Of a stretch of 64,000 nucleotides of DNA, positions 7,624 to 16,013 are shown one piece after another. The notes below the pieces were generated by a model. It worked only from the letters and a program-made list of their open reading frames with translations. It ran no database searches and had not been told where the DNA came from. Origin of the DNA: a bacterium (GTDB taxonomy: Bacteria > Armatimonadota > Abditibacteriia > Abditibacteriales > Abditibacteriaceae); NCBI GenBank assembly GCA_004172935.1, contig SDZD01000007.1, positions 121,594 through 185,593 of the forward strand. Reading direction: 5' to 3'. Made by a program: the position numbers and the translations under genes. Each line of letters starts with the position of its first letter. The stretch's first letter is position 1.

Positions 7624-9483
7624 TCACCGTCCCGGCGCCGGCACCAGCTTCACACGCCGATTCGGCTCGCGTCCCACGCTAAACGAGCGCAAGTGATACC
7701 GCTCCGCGATTTGATGCTGCAACCGCCGCAACGATTTGATCTGCGGACGCAATTCAACGGGCTGCGCCTCGCCCATCACGCGCACTGCAGCATCCTTGGC
7801 TTCTTGAACCGCGATGTCGCGCGGCGACGACTTGCCATCAATCCCCGGCTGGGAATACAAATCGTTTAAACGCGCTGTGATTTGCGCATAGGTGTTGCCG
7901 CCCACTCCGATAATCGGCAAATGGTGTTCGCGCGCCTCGCGCAACAGCGAAGTCGTTTCAGGAAAGCCCTCAGCCCCCGAAAGCATCAAAATCGCGTCTG
8001 CTTCCTGCCATGTCCGCGCGGGCGTCAACTGTAATCCCAGATGCTTGGCCGCACGCGCCAACCGCGACTTCGAAATGCCAAACGGATAAATCTTGCGAAT
8101 GCGCGTCACGTCCACTGGTCCGGTCTGAAAGCTGGGAATGACAGGCTCTAGCTCTTCGCCCAACTCATCCTCGAACGGTTCGGCTTTATTAAACGAGTTG
8201 ATGCTGTCCTCATCGTCATCCACTTCGGACCTTTGAGCCACCGAACGAGGTAGCGGCGCCGACATCGAAAAATAAACGCTACCATTGCCGCTATTGCTAC
8301 TTCCCCGGCTCGGCCCGCTTTGTCCCATCGCCCGATTCGACTGGTTGCGGTTGTCGCCTCCGCCGCCGCCGCTACGTTCGCGCCCATAGCGATTAACCCC
8401 ACGCCCGCCCCGATTGTTGTGTCCACGTGGCGGTTCGGGGTCTGGCTCCGGCTCTTGAACGGGAGCGGGTTGCATGATCTGGATTTCGCCGTCTTCGCCG
8501 CGCCAGCGAATTTCCGGTGGAGCCTCACGTCCACGCAAAATCGTATCCACTACATCGGCGACTGGACGCCGCACTGCGATGCGGTCGCGCTCGATCATCT
8601 CGATAACCACATCGAAGGTCGGCGGGTTTTTGCGCTCCAAAACCGTCTTTTGTGTTCGGCGTCGTCGCGCCTCTTCGTCGCCCAGCGTTACGCTTTGAAT
8701 GCCGCCAATCAAATCCGACATCGAAGGGTTCGCGATCAGGTTATCCAGCGTGTTACCGTGAACCGTCGCGATAAGCTGCACTCCACGCTCCGCGATGGTG
8801 CGCGCCGCCAACGATTCTTCGGTGCGCCCGATTTCGTCAATAACGATGACCTCTGGCATGTGGTTTTCCACTGCCTCGATCATCACGTCATGTTGAAGTG
8901 CGACATGCTTCACCTGCATTCGCCGCGCGCGACCAATCGCCGGATGTGGCACATCGCCATCCCCCGCGATTTCGTTGCTGGTATCCACTACCACCACACG
9001 CTTATTCGCCTCGTCGGCCAGCACGCGCGCGATTTCGCGAAGTAGCGTCGTTTTTCCAAGGCCGGGGCGCCCCATAAGCAAAACCGATTGCCCTGATTCA
9101 ATCAGGTCGCGCAAAATATCGACGATGCCAGTCACCGCGCGCCCAACGCGCAGCGTCAGGCCCACGATAGTCCCGCGACGGTTGCGCATCGCCGAAATGC
9201 GATGTAGCGTCGCGGGCAGTCCTGCGCGGTTATCGTCGCCAAACGAGCCTAACTGAGCTTCGATCTTGTCGAGTTCTTCGCGTGTTACAACCCCTTCACG
9301 CAAATATTGGGCGCTTTGTGCAAAGCGTGCTTCGGGTTTTCGGCCCAAATCCAGCACAATCTCCAACAGATGGGGGCGTTGTGAGGGCGCGATGGCTGCG
9401 CGTAGTTCGGCAGGCAAAATATCGAGCAGTTCGTCAAGGTTGTCAGTGATGACATGCGGCTCTACCGCAAAAAGTGTGTTCAT
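7624..9483 (-). CDS. Ycf45/SpoIIIAA-like AAA ATPase with R3H domain
   Basis: A 619-residue protein. Residues about 1-100 hold a helical start. An ATPase domain follows with P-loop MGRPGLGKTTLLREIA and a Walker B-like EVIVIDEIGRTEES, plus VVVVDTSNEIAGDGDVPHPAIGRARRMQV, which closely recalls SpoIIIAA and plastid Ycf45. A Gly/Arg/Asn-rich linker of about 80 residues comes next. The end carries an R3H single-stranded nucleic-acid-binding motif (RRLQHQIAERYHLRSFSVGREPNRRVKLVP). I start at the ATG at 9483; an extended frame from a TTG at 9561 has no ribosome-binding site and adds atypical sequence. A role in nucleic-acid handling is inferred. Confidence 0.85.
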   Translation of the reverse strand: MNTLFAVEPHVITDNLDELLDILPAELRAAIAPSQRPHLLEIVLDLGRKPEARFAQSAQYLREGVVTREELDKIEAQLGSFGDDNRAGLPATLHRISAMRNRRGTIVGLTLRVGRAVTGIVDILRDLIESGQSVLLMGRPGLGKTTLLREIARVLADEANKRVVVVDTSNEIAGDGDVPHPAIGRARRMQVKHVALQHDVMIEAVENHMPEVIVIDEIGRTEESLAARTIAERGVQLIATVHGNTLDNLIANPSMSDLIGGIQSVTLGDEEARRRRTQKTVLERKNPPTFDVVIEMIERDRIAVRRPVADVVDTILRGREAPPEIRWRGEDGEIQIMQPAPVQEPEPDPEPPRGHNNRGGRGVNRYGRERSGGGGGDNRNQSNRAMGQSGPSRGSSNSGNGSVYFSMSAPLPRSVAQRSEVDDDEDSINSFNKAEPFEDELGEELEPVIPSFQTGPVDVTRIRKIYPFGISKSRLARAAKHLGLQLTPARTWQEADAILMLSGAEGFPETTSLLREAREHHLPIIGVGGNTYAQITARLNDLYSQPGIDGKSSPRDIAVQEAKDAAVRVMGEAQPVELRPQIKSLRRLQHQIAERYHLRSFSVGREPNRRVKLVPAPGR

Positions 9484-9622
9484 TGGAGAAAAAACGAACG
9501 ATTCATCGGACGTTTGAACGCAAGATATGCTCCAATTTACTGCGTTGGCCAATCTGTGCAACTATCGCCAAAAACAATAACCTACATCTGCAGTTATTCG
9601 TTAACTACTTGTTCAAATTCCG

Positions 9623-10336
9623 ATGTATTTGATTCTCGATTCCTACGGCACTCTGGTCGAGATGGACGACTTTTATGGCCGCCTGTACGCAGGTTTCCAA
9701 CGACTGGGTATTCAGGCTTCCTTCGAGGCCGTGAAAAAAGCTGCGCATCGCGAGATGCGTTTCTACATGAGTCAGGCGCGTTTCGCCATCGACTGGCCCT
9801 CTTACGAGAAGATTCGTCTTGAATGTGCGGGCGAACTCATCGCTTCTTTGCGCGAGCAAAACGTGAATATCACCGCCTCCAAAGAAGCCATTGCCCATTT
9901 GCTCGGCGAATCGGTCGTCTTCCGCGCCCTTCCCGGCGCCCGCGAAACCCTCGCCGCTCTCAAAGAACGCGGAGTCCGCTTAGCTGTCGTCTCCAACTGG
10001 GATTATCGTTTGGCTCATGCCCTCGAAGAAACCAAGCTGTTGCCTTTCTTCGATTTCGTACTTTCCAGCGCTCAGGCGCGCAGCGAAAAGCCGGGCCGCG
10101 AAATCTTCGAGCGAGGCATCGAAATGGCCCGCCGCTTCGTTCCCAATCTCAAAGCTCGCGATGTTTTTTACGTCGGCGACCACTACGAGAAAGATGTCTT
10201 GGGCGCGCGCTCTGCGGGTCTCAAACCTCTCTGGCTCGTCGCCAAAGAACGCGATCTACCTTCGGGCGACATTCACTGCGCCAACGACGATGTCCCCCGC
10301 CTTCGCTGCCTCAAAGATTTGCTCAAGCTGTTCTAA
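9623..10336 (+). CDS. HAD-superfamily hydrolase
   Basis: A 237-residue haloacid-dehalogenase-fold protein. Motif I is LDSYGTL (residues 5-11), where Tyr replaces the second Asp as in L-2-haloacid dehalogenases. Motif II is VVSNWDYR, motif III is the lysine in ARSEKPGREIF, and motif IV is FYVGDHYEKDVLGARSAG. A helical cap lies between motifs I and II. The Tyr at the acid/base position argues against a standard phosphatase, so either a dehalogenase or an atypical phosphatase is possible. It stands alone between two repeat-bearing intergenic regions. Confidence 0.85.
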   Translation: MYLILDSYGTLVEMDDFYGRLYAGFQRLGIQASFEAVKKAAHREMRFYMSQARFAIDWPSYEKIRLECAGELIASLREQNVNITASKEAIAHLLGESVVFRALPGARETLAALKERGVRLAVVSNWDYRLAHALEETKLLPFFDFVLSSAQARSEKPGREIFERGIEMARRFVPNLKARDVFYVGDHYEKDVLGARSAGLKPLWLVAKERDLPSGDIHCANDDVPRLRCLKDLLKLF

Positions 10337-10417
10337 ACGAATGGGTGTTCGAACTCGGTTGTAAGGACATGGCCTGCCGAGACTCCACTCATTCGATGAA
10401 GGGTTCCTCTCCGCGTA

Positions 10418-10446
10418 GTGTGGGTTCCCGGCGAACGCCAGGGAAG
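10418..10446. repeat. Second copy of TGGGTTCCCG dispersed repeat
   Basis: Bases 10421-10446 match 7570-7595 at about 23 of 26 positions, and both are followed by a similar GGCAAT(T)ACG stretch. The rest of 10337-10597 holds no gene that I can support. Confidence 0.5.
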
Positions 10447-10533
10447 TGGCACGAGCGGCAATACGAAAGATTCCTTGAATTGCGTAGTGTCTACCAGTAC
10501 CATCTGTTACTCCGAACATGACTTTAAAGCCCA

Positions 10534-10569
10534 AAGACGCAGAGAAAAATAAGAATTTCTCTGCGTCTT
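10534..10569. repeat. Perfect 14-bp inverted repeat of AGACGCAGAGAAA type
   Basis: AAGACGCAGAGAAA (10534-10547) and TTTCTCTGCGTCTT (10556-10569) are exact reverse complements around an eight-base loop. There is no T-run directly after, so this is not an obvious terminator. The wording resembles dispersed repeats of the (C)AGAGACGCAGAGA type seen in many unrelated bacterial genomes, and related runs occur at 21115-21141 and 34781-34820. Confidence 0.65.
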
Positions 10570-10597
10570 CTCGTCTTTGTAACCATCTCTAATACAT

Positions 10598-11704
10598 ATG
10601 AATCCCGAAGAATTCGATGGCACAGTCGATAAAGACGCCATTTTAAGAGCCTTAAACATGATCAACGACCCCGATCTGGGCCGTTCGATTGTCGAATTGG
10701 GCTTCATTAAAAACCTGCGCGCCTGTGGCGGCAACGTCGCGTTCGACATCGAACTCACCACCCCTGCCTGTCCAGTTAAAGACCAGATGCACGAACAGGC
10801 AGTCGATTTGGTCAAGCAAATCGAAGGTGTTCAAAATGTCGCCGTCAACATGACCTCCAGAACCCGTCAGTTGGTCGATATTCGCGGCGGCATCCCCGGT
10901 GTCAAAAACACCATCGCCGTTGCAGCCGGAAAAGGCGGCGTCGGAAAATCCACCACCGCCGTCAATTTGGCTTTGGCTCTGGCCGATTCGGGCGCTAAAG
11001 TCGGTCTCCTCGACGCCGACATCCACGGCCCCTCCATCCCCATCATGTTGGGCGTCCCTGATGGCGAAATGCCCGATGGCGAAGAGGAAGGCGGCGTTCA
11101 GAAAATCTATCCTCTCGACCGCTTTGGCATCAAGCTCATGTCGGTCGGCTTCCTTACCGACCGCGATAGCCCCATCATCTGGCGCGGCCCTATGGTCGGC
11201 AAAATGCTCACCACCTTCTTGCAAAGCGTGGTCTGGGGCGACCTCGATTACCTCGTCATCGACCTCCCACCCGGCACAGGCGACATCCAACTCACCCTTA
11301 TCCAAAACGCCCCGCTTTCGGGCGCCGTCATCGTCACCACCCCCGAAGCCGTCGCCGGAGAAGATGTCATCCGCGCCGGAAAAATGTTCGACAAAATCGG
11401 CCAGACCCTCAACATCACTGTGCCCATCTTGGGAGTAGTCGAAAACATGAGCTGGTTCGAAAGCCCCGACGGCCAGCGCCACTACATCTTCGGCGAAGGC
11501 GGAGGCCAACGCATTGCTGGCATCTTCGGAGTTCCCCTTCTGGGCCAGGTTCCCCGCGAACCCAACATCACCCGTGGCGGCGACTCCGGCATCCCCGTCT
11601 TGGTCTCGCAACCCAACTCCCCCACCTCCGAACTCTACCGCGAAATAGCTGGCGGCGTAGCCCGCCGAGTAGCCACCCTCGCAATGGCAGAAGTCGAGGT
11701 ATAA
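10598..11704 (+). CDS. Mrp/ApbC-type P-loop ATPase (putative Fe-S carrier)
   Basis: A 368-residue protein. Residues 10-90 form the DUF59/MIP18 domain, including the conserved LTTPACPVKDQM cysteine. Residues from about 103 form the MinD/Mrp ATPase with deviant Walker A GKGGVGKSTT at 111-120, Walker B DYLVIDLPPGTGDIQLT and the ENMSWF segment. The CxxC that normally follows ENMS(Y/W)F and binds a bridging Fe-S cluster is absent: the sequence continues ESPDGQRHYIFGEGGG. This variant also occurs in other phyla. A cysteine desulfurase gene lies 0.8 kb downstream on the same strand, so a link to Fe-S metabolism is reasonable. The next gene begins at the base after its stop. Confidence 0.9.
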   Translation: MNPEEFDGTVDKDAILRALNMINDPDLGRSIVELGFIKNLRACGGNVAFDIELTTPACPVKDQMHEQAVDLVKQIEGVQNVAVNMTSRTRQLVDIRGGIPGVKNTIAVAAGKGGVGKSTTAVNLALALADSGAKVGLLDADIHGPSIPIMLGVPDGEMPDGEEEGGVQKIYPLDRFGIKLMSVGFLTDRDSPIIWRGPMVGKMLTTFLQSVVWGDLDYLVIDLPPGTGDIQLTLIQNAPLSGAVIVTTPEAVAGEDVIRAGKMFDKIGQTLNITVPILGVVENMSWFESPDGQRHYIFGEGGGQRIAGIFGVPLLGQVPREPNITRGGDSGIPVLVSQPNSPTSELYREIAGGVARRVATLAMAEVEV

Positions 11705-12223
11705 ATGGCAACAGTGGCTGATGTTTACAGGGCACTCAATGCAATGGTGACGGAGGGAGTGGTGCAGGAATATGCTGTCTGCGGCGGGACTGCAGCACTA
11801 TTCTACGCCGAAACCCTGCGTACTTTCGATATTGACATATTTGTCGTTTTGGAGCAAAAGAGTTTCTTAGTAGACATCAGTCCCATTTATAATTGGGCAA
11901 GAAGCCGTGGTTATGAGGTACGCGACGAGTATCTATTGGTTCATGGAGTTCCAGTTCAGGTCTTAGATGGGAGTGCTGGATTAGAATTGGAAGCTGTAAA
12001 GAATGCCCGCCCGATGGACTACGATAGTGTTCCAGTCCCTGTAGTAAGTCCAGAATACTTGGTGCTTTTTTATGCTAAAGCACGAGGAAGACAGCGTATC
12101 GCACGGGCTTTGGATTTATTGGAATTTGCAAGCCCAGACGAAGATTTCATCAAAGACATAGCCCTCCGCTATGGGTTACAAGATGTTTGGCGCAGACTTA
12201 AACAGGAGCAACAAGATTCATGA
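11705..12223 (+). CDS. Nucleotidyltransferase-like protein, possible toxin
   Basis: A 172-residue protein whose N-terminal half resembles the nucleotidyltransferase fold of AbiEii/DUF6036-type proteins. YAVCGGTAALFYAETLRTFDIDIFVV gives the Gly-Gly motif and an Asp-x-Asp pair (TFDIDIFV). Later VSPEYLVLFYAKARGRQRIARALDLL matches the helical part of such proteins. The start directly abuts the mrp stop, and GAGG seven bases ahead lies inside mrp. Codons end in A or T far more often than in mrp or the cysteine desulfurase, which suggests acquisition. Its stop overlaps the start of a 59-residue gene as ATGA. A toxin-antitoxin role is inference; a housekeeping nucleotidyltransferase is the alternative. 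Confidence 0.75.
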   Translation: MATVADVYRALNAMVTEGVVQEYAVCGGTAALFYAETLRTFDIDIFVVLEQKSFLVDISPIYNWARSRGYEVRDEYLLVHGVPVQVLDGSAGLELEAVKNARPMDYDSVPVPVVSPEYLVLFYAKARGRQRIARALDLLEFASPDEDFIKDIALRYGLQDVWRRLKQEQQDS

Positions 12224-12399
12224 GTGACCTCAACGAGAAAACCTACGAGAAAAAGAAAAAGTGGCATCGTGAGCAAGCGCGTCTCCCCATCAAAGAAAAA
12301 ATGCGAATCTTGCTTGAATTACAAAAACATGATCTGCCCCTTATTGCTGCCCGTCGCCCCCTCAATTGGTGGGAAAAGCCTTGGGACATCGAACCATAA
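12220..12399 (+). CDS. Small basic partner protein of nucleotidyltransferase
   Basis: A 59-residue protein begins MSDLNEKTYEKKKKWHRE and ends NWWEKPWDIEP. It overlaps the upstream gene by four bases (ATGA), with AGGAG about 12 bases before the start. The middle, LPIKEKMRILLELQKHDLPL, is a clear amphipathic helix, and the Trp-rich end with IEP looks conserved. A longer frame at 12224-12406 is a shadow with no such features. The strict coupling to the nucleotidyltransferase gene, small size and charge fit an antitoxin or subunit. I do not recognise a named family, so no function is claimed. Confidence 0.7.
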   Translation: MSDLNEKTYEKKKKWHREQARLPIKEKMRILLELQKHDLPLIAARRPLNWWEKPWDIEP

Positions 12400-12476
12400 A
12401 TTTTGATGGTGATAGCCATTTCCAGTAGGGTGAATGAAATGCCCCGTCAATGGTTTCGTCAAACTTTATTCCCGCG

Positions 12477-13670
12477 ATGATTTACCTCGACCACGCTGCC
12501 ACCACCCCCATGCATCCCGCCGTTCTCGATGCCATGATGCCGTTTTTCGGCGCACGGTTCGGTAACCCTTCCTCGCTCCATCACCTGGGCCGCGATGCCA
12601 AATTCGCGCTCGAACGCGCCCGCGAACAAGTCGCCGCCCTGTTGGGTGCCCGCGCCTCCGAAATCGTCTTCAACTCCGGCGCGACCGAGGGTAACAACCA
12701 CGCTCTTAAAGGTGTCGCTGCCCAACTCAAGGCCAAAGGCCGCCACATCCTCACCTCCAACATTGAGCATGATGCCGTCCTCCATCCCCTGCAATCGCTC
12801 GCCAAAGAAGGCTACGAAGTTGAGTTCGTGCCCGTCGATTCTCAGGGAATCCTAGACCTCGAAGCCTTTCAGGCTATGCTGCGCCCCGACACCATTCTGG
12901 TGTCGCTTATGCACGCCAACAACGAATTAGGCACCCTCCAACCCGTCGAAGCCGTCAGCGCCATTTGTCGTGCGCGCGCAATCTGGCTTCACGTCGATGC
13001 CTGTCAGACAGTCGGCCATATCCCCGTTGATGTAAAAGCCCTCGGCTGCGACCTGCTCACCCTTTCCGCTCACAAGTTCTACGGACCCAAAGGAGCTGGC
13101 GCCCTTTACATTCGGCGCGGTGTTCGCCTCGAAACCCTTGTCGAAGGCGGACATCAGCAAAAAGGAAGGCGGGCCGGGACCGAAAACGTCGCCGCAATAG
13201 TTGGCATGGGCGTCGCCTGTGACATCGCGCGCGTCGCCATGCAAAACGGCGAAGAAGACCATGTAGTCGCACTCCGCCAGCGTCTCATCGAAGGTACTCT
13301 CCGTTCCGTCGAAGGCTCCTACCTCAACGGCCACCCCACCAACCGTGTACCCGGCATCGTTAACTTCTCGTTCGAGGGCATCGAAGGCGAAGGCTTAATC
13401 CTCGAACTCGATGCCAAAGTCGGCCTCTGCGCCTCCACTGGTAGCGCCTGTGCAGCGGGTAGTCTCGACCCATCCCCCACACTTTTGGCGATTGGTCTGG
13501 AACTGGGCCTTGCCCGTGCCGGAACCCGTTTCTCTCTGGGCCGAGGAACCACCGAAGCCGAAATCGACGAGGTCTTGCGCCTTATGCCTGGAGTCGTCGA
13601 ATCTCTGCGTGCCCTCAACCCTGCCGCCCGTGTTGCCTTGGTCGGTGCCCAATGCGACAACGCAGGCTAA
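12477..13670 (+). CDS. Cysteine desulfurase (NifS/IscS class)
   Basis: A 397-residue PLP enzyme that moves sulfur from cysteine to a protein persulfide for Fe-S clusters or thio-modifications. The start at 12477 gives the standard MIYLDHAATTPMHP opening; the frame remains open 27 bases further to another ATG. Key segments are GATEGNNHALKG, the His/Asp region LHVDACQTVGHIP, the PLP lysine in LTLSAHKFYGPKGAG, RAGTENVAAIVGMG, and the catalytic cysteine in STGSACAAGS. The short-loop CxxG-like region fits the group I (IscS/NifS) type. No iscU or sufU gene is present nearby. The Mrp-type ATPase lies upstream on the same strand. Confidence 0.92.
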   Translation: MIYLDHAATTPMHPAVLDAMMPFFGARFGNPSSLHHLGRDAKFALERAREQVAALLGARASEIVFNSGATEGNNHALKGVAAQLKAKGRHILTSNIEHDAVLHPLQSLAKEGYEVEFVPVDSQGILDLEAFQAMLRPDTILVSLMHANNELGTLQPVEAVSAICRARAIWLHVDACQTVGHIPVDVKALGCDLLTLSAHKFYGPKGAGALYIRRGVRLETLVEGGHQQKGRRAGTENVAAIVGMGVACDIARVAMQNGEEDHVVALRQRLIEGTLRSVEGSYLNGHPTNRVPGIVNFSFEGIEGEGLILELDAKVGLCASTGSACAAGSLDPSPTLLAIGLELGLARAGTRFSLGRGTTEAEIDEVLRLMPGVVESLRALNPAARVALVGAQCDNAG

Positions 13671-13784
13671 GTTTTTAGACCCAAGCATAAAAATCCGCCG
13701 TCCCACTACTCGTGTGCCTCCGATCACACAAAGAAAGTTCCTCTGAAATCTCCAAAAAACACGGCAAAATTGTCAGAAAAGAGA

Positions 13785-13815
13785 TTGAACTGTTAAATAA
13801 AGTTTGCGTTATGGT
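13785..13815 (+). promoter_or_regulatory. Possible promoter of the CARDB protein gene
   Basis: TTGAAC at 13785-13790 is followed after 19 bases by TATGGT at 13810-13815, in an AT-rich stretch about 40 bases ahead of the start. Spacing is slightly long for a sigma-70 type promoter. This is a by-eye call. Confidence 0.3.
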
Positions 13816-13854
13816 GATACAACTTCGTGAAGAAAAGGCGAAGGAGCAAAAACC

Positions 13855-14916
13855 ATGATGAACACACAAATTTTGAAGACAGGTCGTAATTCTCTGGCGA
13901 TGTTCGCCACGATTTTGGGATTGGGATTGACGACCATCAACAACGCGCACGCCGTTCCAGTTGTCACTGGTGGCGCTGTTGGCCTCAGCGGAACCACTTC
14001 TGCTGCCCGCCCCGAATTAGCGGGAGCCGTGCTCATAGATCGTGCCCAGAATTTCACCATGACCGCCGCTAGCGGCTCCATCGTCAAAGGCGTTTTCTAT
14101 GAACGTGTCAGCAGACGTAGCGGTAGTGGCACCCTCGACTTCAGTTTCCGCATCAAGAACGATATCTCATCCAGAGGAAACGTAGTCGCCGTGTATCGCA
14201 CCAACTACGCCGGGTTTCCTGTAGTCGATGTGGATTATCGCACCGATGGAGTCGGAACAGTTGGAGCCAAAGCAGCCACCTTCTCCGCCGATACCGTCAA
14301 GTTCGACGCCTACAATGCCCCCATCAAGCCCGGAGCCGAATCGCACTTCCACTTCATTGGAACTCGCGCTACTTCCTACTCCGATTCAGGTGTCGTAACT
14401 CTACGCGGCGACAATGGTTCCTCGACTCGCCTGAAGGTTTTTTCACCGAAAGTTGATACTCCCGCCCCAACTCCCATTCCCGGTCGCCGTCTCCCTAACC
14501 TTACCGTTAAAGCCACTGGCCCAAAGGGGGCCAAGCGCGGTGAAGATATTTCCAAACTGGTAAAAATCTTCGTTTACAATATCGGAACTGCAGCTGCGCC
14601 TGGCACAGCTGGCACATTGAATCCTGCCAATGGCTTCATGATTGATGTCATGCTCTCCAGCGATACAATTGCCCCCGCTGGCTATGCGACCTACTCGCCA
14701 TCCTACTCCGAAGATGTCTTGTTGCTCGGCGGGCGCATCTCCAACACCCGCGACATCGGCCCGGGCGCCAATGACTCGTATTCAGAGGGCGCCACCATTC
14801 CTCGCGATACACGTCCAGGCCGCTACTATCTCGCAATTCGTGTCGATTCCGGCAACAAGGTCGTCGAATCCAACGAAGCCGACAACACCTACTTCCTGCC
14901 CATCCAAATTTTCTAA
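13855..14916 (+). CDS. Secreted protein with C-terminal CARDB domain
   Basis: A 353-residue exported protein. The first 33 residues form a signal peptide ending near NNAHA. The middle (about 60-190) is beta-rich and unknown. The last 140 residues (LPNLTVKATGPKGAKRGEDISKLVKIFVYNIGTA... YLAIRVDSGNKVVESNEADNTYFLPIQIF) match a CARDB cell-adhesion-related domain, with its closing V-x-E-x-N-E-x-D-N motif. GGAG lies about ten bases ahead of the ATG. The gene stands alone with a promoter-like element upstream and a terminator downstream. A surface or matrix role is likely; nothing shows a ligand. Confidence 0.8.
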   Translation: MMNTQILKTGRNSLAMFATILGLGLTTINNAHAVPVVTGGAVGLSGTTSAARPELAGAVLIDRAQNFTMTAASGSIVKGVFYERVSRRSGSGTLDFSFRIKNDISSRGNVVAVYRTNYAGFPVVDVDYRTDGVGTVGAKAATFSADTVKFDAYNAPIKPGAESHFHFIGTRATSYSDSGVVTLRGDNGSSTRLKVFSPKVDTPAPTPIPGRRLPNLTVKATGPKGAKRGEDISKLVKIFVYNIGTAAAPGTAGTLNPANGFMIDVMLSSDTIAPAGYATYSPSYSEDVLLLGGRISNTRDIGPGANDSYSEGATIPRDTRPGRYYLAIRVDSGNKVVESNEADNTYFLPIQIF

Positions 14917-14947
14917 GATCGGGTGTCCTAACCAAACACACAACCAA

Positions 14948-14978
14948 AAACCCCGCGTCCATTAAGGGCACGGGGTTT
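14948..14978 (+). terminator. Terminator after CARDB gene
   Basis: AAACCCCG (14948-14955) pairs with CGGGGTTT (14971-14978), with a partly paired interior. It lies about 30 bases after the stop. The trailing T-run is short, so strength is uncertain. Confidence 0.55.
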
Positions 14979-15048
14979 GGCTCGTCTAGAGCTTTGAGCG
15001 AAGTTCCATCACGTCACCTAAAACAAGGCGTCACACTGAAAGCGCTCA

Positions 15049-15981
15049 ATGTTCGACAAACACAAACCAATCGCGCTCGGTTGCATGGGTCTCACCGGAA
15101 CGTGGAATCCTAACGATTTAACACCCGCGCGCGTCAAGCGCGCCATTGATGCTTTCGAAGCGGCTCTTGTCGCGGGCATCACGCTCTACGACCACGCCGA
15201 CATCTATGGTGGTGGCACCTGCGAATCCGTCTTCAAAGACTGTTTGGCCGCATTCCCAGATGTGCGCGACGGTATCCAAATCTGGACGAAGGGGGGGATC
15301 CGTGCTGGATTCTTTGACTTTTCGCCGGAATATTTGAAAGAGTGCATCGAGCGTTCCCGTCAACGCATGGGTATCGATACTATCGACCTCTTCCAGTTGC
15401 ACCGTCCCGACCCGCTCACCCATCCCCGCGAAACCGCCAAAGCACTCAAAGAGGCGCTTGCATCGGGCCATATCAAAGCAGTCGGAGTCTCGAACTTCTT
15501 CCCCGAACAAACCCGCGCTCTGCAAGCCTATCTCGATGTGCCCATCGTGAGCCATCAGTGGGAGTTGCACCTGCTGCGTTTGCAGCCTTTTTACGAAGGT
15601 TGGAAAGCTCCCAGCTTTGCGGGCTACTCGAAAGAAATGCACGAATATGGCGATGGTACGCTCGATTTCTGCATGGCACACGGCATTACACCGCTTGCCT
15701 ATGCCCCGCTTGCCAGAGGTGTTCTGTCAAAAAATGACTCTGAATCGGGTCGCGAACGCGATGTGCAAGACCTTTTGGGCAAGCTCGCTGTCAAATACGA
15801 CGCGACACGAACTCAGATAGCCCTCGCATGGTTGCGAACCCATCCCTCTGGGATTATCCCGGTGGTTGGTAGCGCCAATCCACAGCACATCTTCGAGGCC
15901 GCGCAAAAGACCGATTTGCGCCTGGCCCGCGAAGATTGGTACGACCTGTGGAAAGCCTCCTGGCAGCGCGGAATGCCGTGA
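15049..15981 (+). CDS. Aldo/keto reductase (YdhF-like)
   Basis: A 310-residue (beta/alpha)8 oxidoreductase using NADPH. The opening reads ALGCMGLTGTWN. The catalytic set is visible: Asp and Tyr in LYDHADIYGGG, Lys in IWTKGGIR, and His in FQLHRPDPLTHP. The coenzyme-binding end IPVVGSANPQHIFEA is present. IKAVGVSNFFPEQ and the family length agree with E. coli YdhF-type reductases. The substrate is unknown. The FGE-fold protein gene starts 32 bases downstream on the same strand and may share its transcript. Confidence 0.9.
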   Translation: MFDKHKPIALGCMGLTGTWNPNDLTPARVKRAIDAFEAALVAGITLYDHADIYGGGTCESVFKDCLAAFPDVRDGIQIWTKGGIRAGFFDFSPEYLKECIERSRQRMGIDTIDLFQLHRPDPLTHPRETAKALKEALASGHIKAVGVSNFFPEQTRALQAYLDVPIVSHQWELHLLRLQPFYEGWKAPSFAGYSKEMHEYGDGTLDFCMAHGITPLAYAPLARGVLSKNDSESGRERDVQDLLGKLAVKYDATRTQIALAWLRTHPSGIIPVVGSANPQHIFEAAQKTDLRLAREDWYDLWKASWQRGMP

Positions 15982-16013
15982 GTGTGGTTAGGCGTCGCGA
16001 CGAGAGAAATTTG

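Noticed and set aside
10534..10569. Terminator after the HAD gene
   Set aside because: The stem is perfect but AT-rich, about 200 bases after the stop and without a following T-run; similar wording recurs elsewhere as a repeat.
10652..11611. 319-codon minus-strand frame opposite the Mrp-type ATPase
   Set aside because: It mirrors a high-confidence gene, is Asp/Gly/Ala-biased from codon symmetry and has no family features.
12224..12406. 60-codon frame starting MTSTRKPTRKRK
   Set aside because: It overlaps the coupled 59-residue gene (12220-12399), which has an ATGA overlap, an amphipathic helix and a conserved-looking Trp-rich end. The longer frame has none of these.
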